Of a DNA stretch of 64,000 bases, positions 17,873 to 25,652 are shown one piece after another. Source of the DNA: Janibacter limosus (GTDB taxonomy: Bacteria; Actinomycetota; Actinomycetes; Actinomycetales; Dermatophilaceae); the NCBI RefSeq assembly GCF_004295485.1, contig NZ_CP036164.1, forward strand, positions 1,612,001 through 1,676,000, in the 5' to 3' direction. Below the pieces are notes generated by a model. That model made no database searches, was not told where the DNA came from, and saw only the letters and a program-made list of their open reading frames with translations. The stretch's first letter is position 1. Each line of letters opens with the position of its first letter. The position numbers and the translations under genes were made by a program.

Positions 17873-20800
17873 CAGTGCCCCGAGCTGCCCGGGGAGGAGT
17901 GCCACAGCTTGCGCGGGGGCTCGACGCCCGTGCCGGCCGGGCGGGTGTCGGCCCAGGGCGACTGGCGGAAGCCCGAGGCATGCACGAGCACCCGGTGCCC
18001 CTCGGGCTGCTGGTGCGCGGCATCACGGGCCCGGGCGAGGTCGTCGGCCTCGTCGAGCGCGGCGTGCACGGCGTCGATCCCGCCGCGCTCCCAGGCCTCC
18101 CACAGCGTCGACAGCTCCCAGGCCCCGGAGGCGAGCACCGAGACCCCGCGCGGCCCGGCCCGCCGGATCGTGCCGCGCACGAGCATCAGCCAGGAGTGGA
18201 AGATCGTCGCGGCATAGGGCCCCTGCACGTCCTCGAAGAAGGTCGCGTCGACCGGTCCGGTCGAGTCGTCGACGGTGAGGAAGACGACCCGACGCCCGGA
18301 GCGGATCGGTGGCGTCTGGGTCGCGACCTTGACCCCGGCAGCGAGGATCCGGGCACCGCTGCGCACCGAGAGCAGGTCGGCGCTGCGGGTCACCCCGAGC
18401 GCCTGGAGCATCGGCGCGTAGAAGTCCATGACATGTCGTGAGGCGTCCAGGCCGAGGATCTCCAGCTCGGCGCTCACCTGGTCGGGGACGCTCATCTCGG
18501 GCAGGCCGACGCCGTCGCCGAGCTCCGGGGAGTCGCCGAGGTCGAGGGTCAGCTGGCTGGCGACGGGGGTGACGGCACTCGTGCGCACCTGCTGCGCACC
18601 CGGCTTGCCCGCGGCCCAGGCCGGCGCGTCGGCCCGTCGCGTCCTCCCCCGGGAGCGCCCCGACGCGGCTCGCGACCAGCGGTCGAGCTCGGCGACGTGC
18701 AGCAGCAGGTCGCGACGGGTCAGTCGCCCGCGGCTGCCCAGCCCCGGTCCCGCCCGTCCGGCCCCCGTGCCGTGCACCGAGTCGAAGGCCCCGACGAGGA
18801 CCAGCCGCTCGACGACCGGCCGGCTCACCGCGGCCCGCTGCCAGAAGTCGGCGAGCGAGTCGTAGGGCGCTCCGGCGACGACGCGGGCGATCTCACCGGC
18901 GCTCATGCCCTTGACGTCGGCGAGCGAGAGGCGGATCCCCCATCCGGACCCGTCGGGCAGGTCCGGGTCGTCCGGTGGGTGCCCCGTCACGGGCGCCCGC
19001 TCGACGCGGTACTCCCCCGTGCTCGCATTGACGTCGACCCCGAGGATCGTGATGCCGAGCGAGCGGGCCTCCTCGAGGAGCAACCGCTTGGGGTACATCC
19101 CCGGGTCGTGGGTGAGCACACCGGCGAGGAAGGCCGCCGGGTGATGGGCCTTGAGCCACGCGGACTGGTAGGTCGGCATCGCGAAGGCCGCAGCGTGCGC
19201 CTTGCAGAAGCCGAAGGAGGCGAAGGCCGCCAGCACCGACCAGATCCGGTCGACGTCGGCCTGCGGGTAGCCGCGGGCTGCCGCGGCGGGCCGCCACCAC
19301 GCCTCGATGCGCGCCTGCCCGTCGGGACTGCCCATCGTGCGCCGCACCTCGTCGGCCTGTGCGAGGGTCGCGCCGCTCGTCTCGGAGATGATCCGCAGCA
19401 TCTGCTCGTGGAAGACGACGACCCCCTCGGTCTCGGCGAGCGCCGGGACGAGCCGGTCGTGGAGGAACTGCGGCCGCGACCAGCCGTGCCGGGCCTCGAG
19501 GAAGGGTCGGATCATGTCGGACTTCACCGGACCGGGGCGGAAGAGCGAGATGTCGATGATCAGGTCGTCGAAGACGGTCGGGGCGAGCTTGCCGATGAGC
19601 TCACGCTGCCCCGGGCTCTCGATCTGGAAGCACCCGAGCGTGCGGGTCGTACGGATCATCGCGAAGGTCGCCGGGTCGTCGAGCGGGACGTCGGCCCGGT
19701 CGTCGAGGTCGATGCGCCCCCCTTCGGTCCGCTCGACCTCGCCGACCGCGTGCGCCATCGCCGACTGCATCCGGATGCCGAGGATGTCGAGCTTGAGCAG
19801 CCCGAGCGCCTCGACGTCGTCCTTGTCGAACTGGCTCATCGGGAAGCCCAGCCAGCTCGACTCGACCGGGGTGCGATCGAGCAGCCCGCCGTCGGACAGG
19901 ACGACACCGCAGGGGTGCAGGGCGATGTGCCGAGGGAGTCCGTCGAGCCGTTCGACGAGGTCGAAGAGCACCCCCAGCCGGGGTCCGTCGAGGCTGCGGG
20001 TGCGCAGCTCGGGCAGCTCGGCCATCGCCGAGCGCACGTCCTTGGCGCGGATGTGCGGGAAGGCCTTGGCGATCTCGTCGACCTCCGAAGGGGGGACCCC
20101 CAGCGCCGCGCCGACGTCACGGATCGCGTGCCGCGCCTTGTAGGTGTCCATCATCGACACGCACGTCACCCGGTCCCGGCCGAAGCGCTCCAGGACCAGC
20201 TCGTACATCTCGGTCCGGCGGGCCGACTCCACGTCGATGTCGATGTCGGGCAGCTCGGCCCGCAGCGGCGAGCAGAAGCGCTCCATGAGCAGGTCGTGCC
20301 GGATCGGGTCGATGGCGCTGATGCCGAGCAGGTGGTTGACGAGGCTGCCGGCACCGGAGCCACGAGCGGCGACGCGCACCCCGGCGCCGGTGATGAGGTC
20401 GACGACCTCGGCCACGGTGAGGAAGTAGGTCGGGTACCCGAGCGCCTCGACGACGTCGAGCTCGTCGGCCAGACGCTCCTCGACCTGCCGCAGCACGGAC
20501 GGTGCCGCGTCGGGGTAGCGCGCGCCGATCGCCGCCCGGCATCGCTGCGCGAGCACTGCCTGCGGGTCCTCGTCGGGCCGCAGCCCGAGCACGTGCGCCT
20601 CGGGCAGGTGCACCCGGCCGATACCCAGGTCCTTGCGGTCGTCCAGCGCGCACCCCATCGCCGTGCGCACGGTCTCGTCGAGCAGCGCCCGCGCACGCTG
20701 CGCCGGGCTCGCGCAGGACCAGCCGCCGGCTCCGCCGCCGAGCGCGGTCGTCACCCGGTGCGCGCTCGCGGCCATCGTCGCGTCGTCGGCGAGGTGCCCG

Positions 20801-21597
20801 GCGGTCGTCACCCGGTCGAGGTGACGGGTGTCGAGGGCGACGAGTCGTCGGGTCGCGTCCAGGACGTCTGCGGTGCTCGCGTCCTGCGGGTGCAGGTGGC
20901 GCACGGCGGCGGTGAGCACCGCGGGCACACCGCAGGAGTCGGCGAGACCGAGCAGGTGTGCGGCGTGACCGGTCGAGGCCGGCGTGCCCGGCGGCCCGCC
21001 GTGGTCGACGACCTCGATCGCGAGCGCACCTGTGGGCAGCACCTGCTGCCAGGCCTGCAGCCGCTGCCGGGCGAGGTCGGGTCGGCGGGTGAGCAGCGCG
21101 ACGCCGACGTCGGAGGCCGGGCCGAGCAGGACGAGCAGCGGTCCCGGTTCGTCCGGGTCGGGCGCGGCCGCGTGCCGGGCGACCATCGCCGCCGTCGCCA
21201 CGGCCTCGCCACGCTCCCCCGTCAGGTGCACCTCGCTGACGAGCCGGCACAGCCGGGCCCAGCCGACCCCGTGGGGCACCCCGGCGCCGACGCCGCGGGC
21301 CAGGACGGTCACCCGTGGGTGACGAGGGTCGACCTCGGCGCCACCGCGCACCGGCGTGCGTCGACGCGAGGGGGCCCGGGACCCACCGTCGATGGCCAGG
21401 TCCACCCCGAGGACCGGCACGATCCCGGCCGCCGTCGCTGCCCGGACGAAGCGCACCGCTCCGTAGAGCCCGTCGCGGTCGGTGAGCGCGAGCGCCGGCT
21501 GCCCGAGCTCCGCGGCCCGGGCCACGAGGTCCTCCGGTGTCGTCGTGCCATGGCGAAGGGAGAACCCCGACGCCACGTGCAGATGGGCAAAGCTCAC
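17872..21597 (-). CDS. dnaE2: Error-prone DNA polymerase DnaE2
   Basis: C-family translesion polymerase that drives damage-induced mutagenesis in actinobacteria. 1241 residues. It starts with a PHP domain (FAHLHVASGFSLRHGTTTPEDLV), carries the palm motif LPDIDIDVES near residue 450 with its catalytic Asp residues, HPCGVVLS, RPGPVKSDMIRPFLEARHG and FGFCKAHAAAFA, and ends with an OB-like domain (VVFLTVDDSTGPVDATFFEDV). The length and the absence of a replicative-type C-terminal tail fit DnaE2 rather than DnaE1. The GTG at 21597 overlaps the HEPN gene stop by 4 bp, so it is the third gene of an SOS operon. Its usual partner ImuB is not in this window. Confidence 0.93.
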   Translation of the reverse strand: MSFAHLHVASGFSLRHGTTTPEDLVARAAELGQPALALTDRDGLYGAVRFVRAATAAGIVPVLGVDLAIDGGSRAPSRRRTPVRGGAEVDPRHPRVTVLARGVGAGVPHGVGWARLCRLVSEVHLTGERGEAVATAAMVARHAAAPDPDEPGPLLVLLGPASDVGVALLTRRPDLARQRLQAWQQVLPTGALAIEVVDHGGPPGTPASTGHAAHLLGLADSCGVPAVLTAAVRHLHPQDASTADVLDATRRLVALDTRHLDRVTTAGHLADDATMAASAHRVTTALGGGAGGWSCASPAQRARALLDETVRTAMGCALDDRKDLGIGRVHLPEAHVLGLRPDEDPQAVLAQRCRAAIGARYPDAAPSVLRQVEERLADELDVVEALGYPTYFLTVAEVVDLITGAGVRVAARGSGAGSLVNHLLGISAIDPIRHDLLMERFCSPLRAELPDIDIDVESARRTEMYELVLERFGRDRVTCVSMMDTYKARHAIRDVGAALGVPPSEVDEIAKAFPHIRAKDVRSAMAELPELRTRSLDGPRLGVLFDLVERLDGLPRHIALHPCGVVLSDGGLLDRTPVESSWLGFPMSQFDKDDVEALGLLKLDILGIRMQSAMAHAVGEVERTEGGRIDLDDRADVPLDDPATFAMIRTTRTLGCFQIESPGQRELIGKLAPTVFDDLIIDISLFRPGPVKSDMIRPFLEARHGWSRPQFLHDRLVPALAETEGVVVFHEQMLRIISETSGATLAQADEVRRTMGSPDGQARIEAWWRPAAAARGYPQADVDRIWSVLAAFASFGFCKAHAAAFAMPTYQSAWLKAHHPAAFLAGVLTHDPGMYPKRLLLEEARSLGITILGVDVNASTGEYRVERAPVTGHPPDDPDLPDGSGWGIRLSLADVKGMSAGEIARVVAGAPYDSLADFWQRAAVSRPVVERLVLVGAFDSVHGTGAGRAGPGLGSRGRLTRRDLLLHVAELDRWSRAASGRSRGRTRRADAPAWAAGKPGAQQVRTSAVTPVASQLTLDLGDSPELGDGVGLPEMSVPDQVSAELEILGLDASRHVMDFYAPMLQALGVTRSADLLSVRSGARILAAGVKVATQTPPIRSGRRVVFLTVDDSTGPVDATFFEDVQGPYAATIFHSWLMLVRGTIRRAGPRGVSVLASGAWELSTLWEAWERGGIDAVHAALDEADDLARARDAAHQQPEGHRVLVHASGFRQSPWADTRPAGTGVEPPRKLWHSSPGSSGH

Positions 21598-22130
21598 CCG
21601 GCACCACCGCCCGCGCGCATCTCCTTGAGGTCGTGCGCCACCGGGCGCACCTCCTTGGGGTCGTGCGCCGGGGTGATCGCGACGAGGTCACCGGGTACCG
21701 GCACCGGCGACAGGCCGAGGAGCCCGGCGACGATCCGCACGAAGTCCTCCCCCTGGCGCAGCAGGTCGTCGACCTCGCGCACGCTCATCGGTCCGGCCGC
21801 TCCATGACCGGGGCGGGTCCCCCCTTCGGGCAGGACGACCTCGAAGAAGTCCGCCCACTCGGTCAGCTCGGGCGCCACCCGGGGCAGCAGTCGCCACACG
21901 TCGACGGGACCGGACCCTTCGAGGCTGCTTCGTCGCGCCTCGGGGAAGGTCGGACGACCACGCACGCACAGCACGGCGGCAGCGGCCCGCAGGACGGCGA
22001 GCCGGGTCGCGGCACTGCGGTCGGGCACGCTGCGAGCCATGTGCGCGCCGGCGAGGCTCTCCCCCGCGCTGAGGAGCAGGTCCATCGCCCCGTCGAGGCG
22101 ATCGGGATGGAGGACGGCAACGGCAACCAT
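21594..22130 (-). CDS. HEPN-domain protein of the SAV_6107 family, with repeat-encoded tail
   Basis: 178 residues, second gene of the SOS operon. The mostly helical N-terminal part (DRLDGAMDLLLSAGESLAG, SAATRLAVLRAAAAVL) fits the SAV_6107 HEPN family usually found next to dnaE2 or imuB-type genes; its biochemical role is unknown. I do not see a clear RNase RxxxxH pair. The C-terminal about 25 residues contain AHDPKEVR and AHDLKEMR, which are translations of two units of the family A DNA repeat (21613-21666), in frame with a 10-codon period. The ATG at 22130 follows a GGGGGCGG site and lies 10 bp after the DUF6504 stop. Confidence 0.78.
   Translation of the reverse strand: MVAVAVLHPDRLDGAMDLLLSAGESLAGAHMARSVPDRSAATRLAVLRAAAAVLCVRGRPTFPEARRSSLEGSGPVDVWRLLPRVAPELTEWADFFEVVLPEGGTRPGHGAAGPMSVREVDDLLRQGEDFVRIVAGLLGLSPVPVPGDLVAITPAHDPKEVRPVAHDLKEMRAGGGAG
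21613..21666. repeat. Family A repeat, two units inside the end of the HEPN gene
   Basis: Units at 21613-21636 and 21643-21666, 30 bp apart. On the plus strand they read GCGCATCTCC, TTGAGG, TCGTGCGC and GCGCACCTCC, TTGGGG, TCGTGCGC. Both are translated as part of the HEPN protein. Confidence 0.88.
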
Positions 22131-22140
22131 CACCGCCCCC

Positions 22141-22437
22141 TCAGTCCTGGGTCCGCAGGAGCAGCCAGTCGGACGCGCTCGACGGATCGCCGTCCACGCC
22201 CAGGTCGTAGACCCCCGGCGCGCTGCTGAGTCCTCGGCTCGCCGACACCCGCCACACGTCCCGAGCGAGCGGGACCTGCGAGAGCGACTGCCCGCCTGTC
22301 GCACGCCACCAGTCGCGCCTCTCCTGCCAGTGGTCGACCACCTCGGTGACCCGGTAGAGCCGCCCTCGCCAGAGGAACTGCTCCGGTCGTGCCTCCCCCA
22401 CCCGCACCTCGATGGATTCCTCGACGAGCCTGACCAT
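22141..22437 (-). CDS. DUF6504 family protein, first gene of the SOS operon
   Basis: Small soluble protein of unknown function, 98 residues, conserved beside dnaE2/dinB-type genes in actinobacteria. Sequence marks are FLWRGRLYRVTEVVDHWQER near residue 25-45, a beta-rich pattern, then ARDVWRVSA and a C-terminal YDLGVDG...WLLLRT. I chose the ATG at 22437 because AAAGGAG lies 5 nt upstream; the in-frame GTG at 22443 is too close to that site. A LexA box begins 11 bp upstream of the start, so expression should rise on DNA damage. A role as an accessory factor to DnaE2 is inferred from context only. Confidence 0.82.
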   Translation of the reverse strand: MVRLVEESIEVRVGEARPEQFLWRGRLYRVTEVVDHWQERRDWWRATGGQSLSQVPLARDVWRVSASRGLSSAPGVYDLGVDGDPSSASDWLLLRTQD

Positions 22438-22447
22438 GACCACTCCT

Positions 22448-22471
22448 TTGATCGAACACCTGTTCGATCAA
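22448..22471. promoter_or_regulatory. LexA-binding SOS box
   Basis: The core TCGAACACCTGTTCGA (22452-22467) matches the Gram-positive/actinobacterial SOS box (CGAAC-N4-GTTCG). The palindrome extends to 10-bp perfect arms, TTGATCGAAC and GTTCGATCAA, around ACCT. On the minus strand a possible -10, TACTGT (22471-22476), lies immediately upstream, so bound LexA would cover the transcription start of the DUF6504-HEPN-dnaE2 operon. Confidence 0.92.
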
Positions 22472-22510
22472 CAGTAGACCGGGGGGCCGACAGCGAGTCA
22501 ACCCCGCTCG

Positions 22511-22516
22511 ACGTAG
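22511..22516 (+). promoter_or_regulatory. Possible -10 of the polyprenyl synthetase gene
   Basis: TAGGCT about 60 bp upstream of the GTG start at 22577. It would give a short leader that includes the TGGAG ribosome binding site. Confidence 0.35.
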
Positions 22517-22576
22517 GCTGGTCGCGACCCAAGGATCCGACCACGGACCACCGACACCCTCGCCACTGGAGCCCAC

Positions 22577-23662
22577 GTGCCGCACCCGCTGGACCTGGCC
22601 GACCTGCGCTCGCGGGTCCAGGACCGCATCGACACCGAGCTGGACCGCTGGGAGGTCGAGCTCGCCGAGATCGGGCCCGATGTCGCCGACCTGACCGGCC
22701 CCGTGCGCACCCTCCTGCAGGGCGGCAAGCGACTGCGGGCCGGGTTCGCCTACTGGGGCTGGCGTGCCGCCGGGCGCGACGACGACGAGGGTGCGATCTC
22801 CCTCGCCGCCTCGATGGAGCTCTTCCAGGCCGCCGCGCTCATCCACGACGACGTCATGGACGACAGCGAGACCCGCCGCGGCAAGCCGGCCATGCATCGG
22901 GCCCTCGCCCGGGCCCATGGCGAGCGGCTCTGGCACGGCGACCCCGACCGCTTCGGTGTCGCCGGGGCGATCCTCGCCGGCAACCTCTGCCTGGGCTGGT
23001 GCGACGACCTCTACGCCGACTCGGGCCTGCCCCCGCAGGCGCTCACCGCGGCCCGACCGGCCTTCGAGCGGATGCGCGGTCAGCTCATGGCCGGCCAGTT
23101 CCTCGACATCGTCACCTCGATGCGCCCGTGGCACCGGCTCGACGACGCCGAGCGGATCGAGCGCTCACGGCACGTCATCCGCTACAAGAGCGCCAAGTAC
23201 TCGATCGAGCACCCGCTGCTCATCGGGGCGACCGCCGGTGGCGCGTCCGAGAGCGACCTCGCGGCCCTGTCCCGCTACGGGCTGGCGCTGGGCGAGGCCT
23301 TCCAGCTGCGCGACGACGTGCTCGGTGTCTTCGGGGACCCGAAGGTCACCGGCAAGCCCGCTGGGGACGACCTGCGTGAGGGCAAGCGCACCGTGCTCAT
23401 CGCCCGGGCACTCGCCGGCGCCGACGACATCACGACGACCAGGATCGACCAGTGGCTCGGGGCGCCCGACCTGGGCGTCGACGAGGTCGAGGCCTTCCGC
23501 GAGCTGATCGTCGACACCGGGGCCCTCGACGGTGTCGAGTGCGACATCGCCGATGGCGCCGAGGCGGCCCGCGCCGCCCTCGCCGAGGCGACCGGGGTCG
23601 CCGACCCCGCCCGCTCGGTCCTCGCCGACCTCGTCGACGTCACCACCGCGCGCTCCACCTGA
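22577..23662 (+). CDS. Polyprenyl (prenyl diphosphate) synthetase
   Basis: Head-to-tail trans-prenyltransferase that makes isoprenyl diphosphates from IPP and DMAPP; product chain length is unknown. 361 residues. The first Asp-rich motif is LIHDDVMDD (Asp91, 92, 95), followed by TRRGKPAMHR; the second is QLRDDVLGVFGDP near residue 245, where the last Asp of the DDxxD core is replaced by Gly. GGKRLRAGF marks the IPP-binding site. The start is GTG at 22577 with TGGAG upstream. Position next to an Rv2175c-like gene matches M. tuberculosis idsA2. The stop codon lies inside the first unit of a four-unit tandem repeat. Confidence 0.9.
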   Translation: MPHPLDLADLRSRVQDRIDTELDRWEVELAEIGPDVADLTGPVRTLLQGGKRLRAGFAYWGWRAAGRDDDEGAISLAASMELFQAAALIHDDVMDDSETRRGKPAMHRALARAHGERLWHGDPDRFGVAGAILAGNLCLGWCDDLYADSGLPPQALTAARPAFERMRGQLMAGQFLDIVTSMRPWHRLDDAERIERSRHVIRYKSAKYSIEHPLLIGATAGGASESDLAALSRYGLALGEAFQLRDDVLGVFGDPKVTGKPAGDDLREGKRTVLIARALAGADDITTTRIDQWLGAPDLGVDEVEAFRELIVDTGALDGVECDIADGAEAARAALAEATGVADPARSVLADLVDVTTARST

Positions 23663-23735
23663 CGAAGGGGGCGCTCCACCTGACGAAGGGGCGCTCCACC
23701 TGACGAAGGGGGCGCTCCACCTGACGAAGGGGGGC
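23650..23735. repeat. Four-unit tandem repeat spanning the polyprenyl synthetase stop codon
   Basis: Units of 20-22 bp, each GCGCTCCACC followed by TGACGAAGGG and one to three extra G. The first unit contains the last two codons and the TGA stop; the other three are downstream copies. Each unit therefore carries an in-register copy of the gene end. Confidence 0.9.
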
Positions 23736-23756
23736 GAGCGGGCCTCGCCCCCCTCC

Positions 23757-23877
23757 CGTCCTGCTCCTCGTGGTGGGTCACCCCGCGGTCATCTCGTGCT
23801 CCATGCCCGCGAGCACACAGCACGGACACGCCCACCGGACTCGGGCCACCCGCTGACCCACCAGGAGGAGCAGAACG
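23757..23877. repeat. 24-bp imperfect inverted repeat with 73-bp spacer
   Basis: 23757-23780 and 23854-23877 are inverted copies with two mismatches (arm CTGCTCCTCGTGGTGGGTCA on the left). They lie between convergent genes. A 27-codon minus-strand open frame (GTG at 23861, stop at 23778, containing CPCC) fits almost exactly between the arms; I cannot tell whether it is expressed. Confidence 0.6.
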
Positions 23878-23900
23878 GGAGCGCCGAACAGGGCCCGGCT

Positions 23901-24254
23901 CTATGCCTCTTCCATCGCCCGGCGGCGCACCTCGGTCTTGAATCCCGCGAGCACGGCCTCGATCGCGCTCGACCCTCCGGGCCACGTCTCGTCGCGGGCA
24001 AACATCCACTCGATGATCTCCTCGTCGGAGAAGGCGGCATCGCCCAGGACCGTGAAGGTCCCGGCCAGCTCGGGCAGCGGGCCGTCCTCGCCGAGGAAGG
24101 CCGCGGGCACGCAGAGCGTGTTGCGCTCACCGCGGCGCGAGGCGAGGAGCTGACGCTCGTCGAGCATCCGGCGCACGTCGGACAGGCGCACGCCGAGGCG
24201 CTCGGCCACGTCGGGGAGGGGCAGCCAGACATCGAGATCAGGGGTGTTGTTCAC
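23901..24254 (-). CDS. Rv2175c-like DNA-binding protein
   Basis: 117 residues. The N-terminal half is a winged helix-turn-helix (WLPLPDVAERLGVRLSDVRRMLDERQLLASRRG) and the C-terminal half matches the Rv2175c C-domain (LPELAGTFTVLGDAAFSDEEIIEWMFARD). In M. tuberculosis Rv2175c is a DNA-binding substrate of the kinase PknL, and here too a Ser/Thr kinase gene follows 1.4 kb away. The start is GTG at 24254; a CACACT hexamer lies 7 nt upstream (24262-24267), fitting a leaderless mRNA. It diverges from the LysM transglycosylase gene. The Thr that is phosphorylated in the mycobacterial protein cannot be assigned with certainty here. Confidence 0.85.
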   Translation of the reverse strand: MNNTPDLDVWLPLPDVAERLGVRLSDVRRMLDERQLLASRRGERNTLCVPAAFLGEDGPLPELAGTFTVLGDAAFSDEEIIEWMFARDETWPGGSSAIEAVLAGFKTEVRRRAMEEA

Positions 24255-24450
24255 GCCCGCCAGTGTGTCAGAGCGCGTGTCCAGCGCAGCACCCCGAGTC
24301 GCGCCACGCGTCGGACAACGCGCGAAACAGGAGCATCTTCGGTACCGTCGACGCAGGAACCACATACGTCACTTCAGCAACAGGCGCCACAGGCGCCACG
24401 TCTCCCACCCCCGGGCGTTCCCCTGCGCCCCTGACATCGGAGTCCCCCAC

Positions 24451-25617
24451 ATGGTCCTTCCGCTTCTTGTCACTGCCCCGGCCATGCCCGTGGTCGCAGA
24501 GATCGACCAGACCGCCGAGACCACGGCCCACGCGTCCCAAGGCACGCCCAACCACACCGTCCGCGCCGGCGAGACGATCTACGACATCGCCGCCCGCTAC
24601 CACGTGAGCCCGGCGGCCCTGCTGTCGCGCAACCACCTCTCGGCCCAGGCCTTCATCCAGCCGGGGCAGAAGCTGCGGGTTCCCGGCCGCACGGCGTCGA
24701 CCTCCCCCTCGCAGACCACGTCGAAGCCGGCGCGCTCCGGCTCCACCCGCTCGTACGTCGTGCGCAGCGGTGACACCCTCACCGGCATCGCCGCCCGCCA
24801 CCGCATGAGCGTCGAGCGGCTGCGCTCGCTCAACGACCTCAGCGACAGGTTCATCCGCCCCGGCGAGAAGCTGCGCGTCAGCGGCACCACTGCCAAGCCC
24901 GCCAAGCGCGCCACCTCCAGCAGCCGGGCGACCACATCCCGCTACACGGTGCGTGACGGGGAGACCCTCACCGGCATCGCCGCCCGCCACCACATGAGTC
25001 TCGCGCGCCTGGCCAAGCTCAACGGGATCTCCAGCAAGGAGTTCATCCACGCCGGCACGACCCTGAAGGTCACCGGCTCGACCACGAGCACCTCCCCCGC
25101 CACCCACGCCAAGAAGAAGACGACCGCGACGAAGAAGAAGAACAACACCTTCGCCGGGCGCACCTACTCGGACGCGATCGTCGATGCCGCGCACCGCAAC
25201 CGCAGCACGCTCGCCGGCCGGGCCGTCCCGAGCCGCGCGGAGACCAAGGCCAAGATCACCCGCATCTCCCGCCAGCACGGCCTCGACCCGTCGATCGCCC
25301 TGGCCATCTCCTACCAGGAGTCCGGCTGGGACCAGCGCCAGGTGTCCGTCGCCAACGCCGTCGGCGCCATGCAGGTCATCCCGAGCACCGGCGAGTGGAC
25401 CTCCCAGCTCGCCGGTCGCCAGCTCGACCTGCTCGACACCGACGACAACATCACGGCCGGTGTCCTGCTGCTCAAGGTCCTCACCGAGCAGGCCGACAGC
25501 ACCTCCGAGGCCATCGCGGGCTACTACCAGGGCCTGGCGTCCGTCGAGTCCAACGGCATGTACGGCGACACCAAGCAGTACGTGCAGAACGTCAAGGCGC
25601 TCCGTCGCCGGATGTGA
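24451..25617 (+). CDS. Secreted LysM-repeat lytic transglycosylase
   Basis: Cell-wall hydrolase predicted to cleave glycan strands. 388 residues. A short hydrophobic N-terminus (VLPLLVTAPAMPVVAE) may be a signal segment. Three LysM domains follow (about 35-79, 102-145 and 165-208), separated by Ser/Thr/Lys-rich linkers, then an SLT-type domain (about 262-385) with the catalytic Glu290 in SYQESGWD, and GAMQVIPSTGEW. The ATG at 24451 has GGAG 8 nt upstream; the longer frame from 24244 overlaps the divergent gene and is Arg-rich, so unlikely. Neighbouring PASTA kinase suggests coupling of wall turnover to signalling. Confidence 0.88.
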   Translation: MVLPLLVTAPAMPVVAEIDQTAETTAHASQGTPNHTVRAGETIYDIAARYHVSPAALLSRNHLSAQAFIQPGQKLRVPGRTASTSPSQTTSKPARSGSTRSYVVRSGDTLTGIAARHRMSVERLRSLNDLSDRFIRPGEKLRVSGTTAKPAKRATSSSRATTSRYTVRDGETLTGIAARHHMSLARLAKLNGISSKEFIHAGTTLKVTGSTTSTSPATHAKKKTTATKKKNNTFAGRTYSDAIVDAAHRNRSTLAGRAVPSRAETKAKITRISRQHGLDPSIALAISYQESGWDQRQVSVANAVGAMQVIPSTGEWTSQLAGRQLDLLDTDDNITAGVLLLKVLTEQADSTSEAIAGYYQGLASVESNGMYGDTKQYVQNVKALRRRM

Positions 25618-25640
25618 CGGACGGACGAAGGGGGCGAACC

Positions 25641-25646
25641 TAGACT
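25641..25646 (+). promoter_or_regulatory. -10 element of the PASTA kinase gene, leaderless type
   Basis: TAGACT, then 6 nt (TTGGGC), then GTG at 25653. No ribosome binding site is visible at a useful distance. Confidence 0.55.
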
Positions 25647-25652
25647 TTGGGC

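Noticed and set aside
18697..21807. A 1036-residue plus-strand open frame
   Set aside because: Shadow of dnaE2.
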